From the NCBI GenBank assembly GCA_026400815.1, contig JAPLOI010000073.1:1-64000 (forward strand): a stretch of 64,000 nt of DNA, read 5' to 3'. Below the pieces are notes generated by a model. It was not told the origin of the DNA and did no database searches. It worked only from the letters and a program-made list of their open reading frames with translations. Positions within the stretch are counted from its first letter, which is position 1. Every line of letters begins with the position of its first letter. Below are positions 63,437-64,000 of the stretch, piece by piece. The position numbers and the translations under genes are program-made. The DNA is from Alphaproteobacteria bacterium. GTDB taxonomy: Bacteria; Pseudomonadota; Alphaproteobacteria; Acetobacterales; Acetobacteraceae.

Positions 63437-64000
63437 ATGAAGCGACGCAGTCTGCTTTCCGCAGCCGTGGCCACCGCCGCCGCGCGGCCCGCCTTGGCCC
63501 AGCCCGCACTGGGTGGGCGCGCGAAGACGCTGGTGTTCGTGCCGCAGGGCAATCTGGTGACGATGGACCCGGTGTGGACCACGGCGGCGGTGACGCGCTG
63601 CGCCGGGCTGATGGTGTTCGAGACGCTGTATGGCCGCGATGCCAATCTGCGGCCGCATCCGCAGATGGTGGAAGGCCATGTGATCGAGGATGACGGCAAG
63701 CGCTGGGTGATGACCCTGCGCGAGGGGCTTTCCTGGCATGACGGCACGCCAGTGCTGGCGCGGGATTGCGTGGCCTCGCTGAACCGCTGGATGAAGCGCG
63801 ATCCGATCGGGACCTTCCTGATGGGGCGGATGGACAGCCTGGAGGCCGATGGCGACCGCAAGATCGTGTGGCGGCTGAAGAAGCCGTTTGCCGGGCTCGA
63901 GAACGCGCTCGCCAAGACGCAGCCATCCCCGGTGATGATGCCGGAGCGGCTGGCCAATACCGATCCGTTCAAGCAGATCCCCGAGGTGGTGGGCAGCGGG
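63437..64000 (+). CDS. ABC transporter substrate-binding protein, family 5 (cut by window end)
   Basis: 188 codons are open from the ATG at 63437 to the right edge. A leader (KRRSLLSAAVATAAARPALAQ) is followed by the SBP_bac_5 opening: VPQGNLVTMDPVWTTAAVT, FETLYGRDANLRPHPQMVEGHVIEDDGKRW and SWHDGTPVLARDCVASLNRWMKR. Similar in layout to the protein encoded at 25348 (KRWM, ARD/PADC.ASLKRWMPRD). It is the fourth family 5 binding protein in the window. The rest of the gene and any transporter partners lie beyond the window. Confidence 0.9.
   Translation, partial: MKRRSLLSAAVATAAARPALAQPALGGRAKTLVFVPQGNLVTMDPVWTTAAVTRCAGLMVFETLYGRDANLRPHPQMVEGHVIEDDGKRWVMTLREGLSWHDGTPVLARDCVASLNRWMKRDPIGTFLMGRMDSLEADGDRKIVWRLKKPFAGLENALAKTQPSPVMMPERLANTDPFKQIPEVVGSG

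Overview
The window looks like chromosome from a GC-rich alphaproteobacterium, most likely in the Acetobacteraceae/Rhodospirillales (Roseomonas-like). The evidence is the strong third-position GC bias, the metX-metW pair, the chorismate mutase-hisC-tyrC block, the trpB-trpA-accD-folC order and the many dicarboxylate, sugar and peptide transport genes. This placement is an inference from gene content and order; no ribosomal RNA is present. The DNA is mostly ordinary metabolism. There is no prophage, CRISPR array or recognisable defence island.

Layout. 1-3.9 kb: tail of an IS5-type insertion sequence, small proteins, an amidase and a secreted deacetylase. 3.9-8.8 kb: methionine genes metW/metX, divergent from an aromatic amino-acid operon. 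8.8-12.4 kb: phenylacetyl-CoA epoxidase paaABCDE. 12.4-16.5 kb: a ThDP enzyme, a RidA protein, a beta-propeller protein and a REP-associated transposase flanked by REP palindromes. 16.5-21.2 kb: trpB-trpA-accD-folC-aroQ-like operon. 21.2-25.2 kb: an aminotransferase, a stand-alone adenylation enzyme and an acyltransferase. 25.3-33.1 kb: a solute-binding protein, a molybdenum hydroxylase operon with a MoaD-like gene, a sugar dehydrogenase and modA behind a ModE-like palindrome. 33.2-38 kb: a sugar ABC importer lacking an ATPase, plus an MFS exporter. 38-49.3 kb: a peptide ABC importer with two binding proteins, surrounded by PLP enzymes, an esterase and a RidA protein. 49.4-54.6 kb: malic enzyme, a J-domain protein, galU and phosphoglucomutase. 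54.7-64 kb: regulators, a chemoreceptor, an enolase-superfamily enzyme, a flavoenzyme, a PP2C-like phosphatase, lipB, tRNA-Leu and the start of another binding protein.

Functional links. CM-HisC-TyrC form a tyrosine/phenylalanine route, and MetX/MetW activate homoserine. The molybdenum hydroxylase subunits, the MoaD-like protein and ModA share a molybdenum theme. DppBCDF with its binding proteins, the diaminopropionate ammonia-lyase-like enzyme, RidA and the DSD1-family enzyme suggest uptake and breakdown of peptides or unusual amino acids. Many genes overlap by 1 or 4 bases, which indicates translational coupling.

The most unusual feature is the intergenic DNA. Several families of palindromic repeats (T-rich double hairpins, GC-rich double hairpins, REPs and a perfect 67-base palindrome) sit between genes. 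Within some families the stems change sequence while base pairing is kept.
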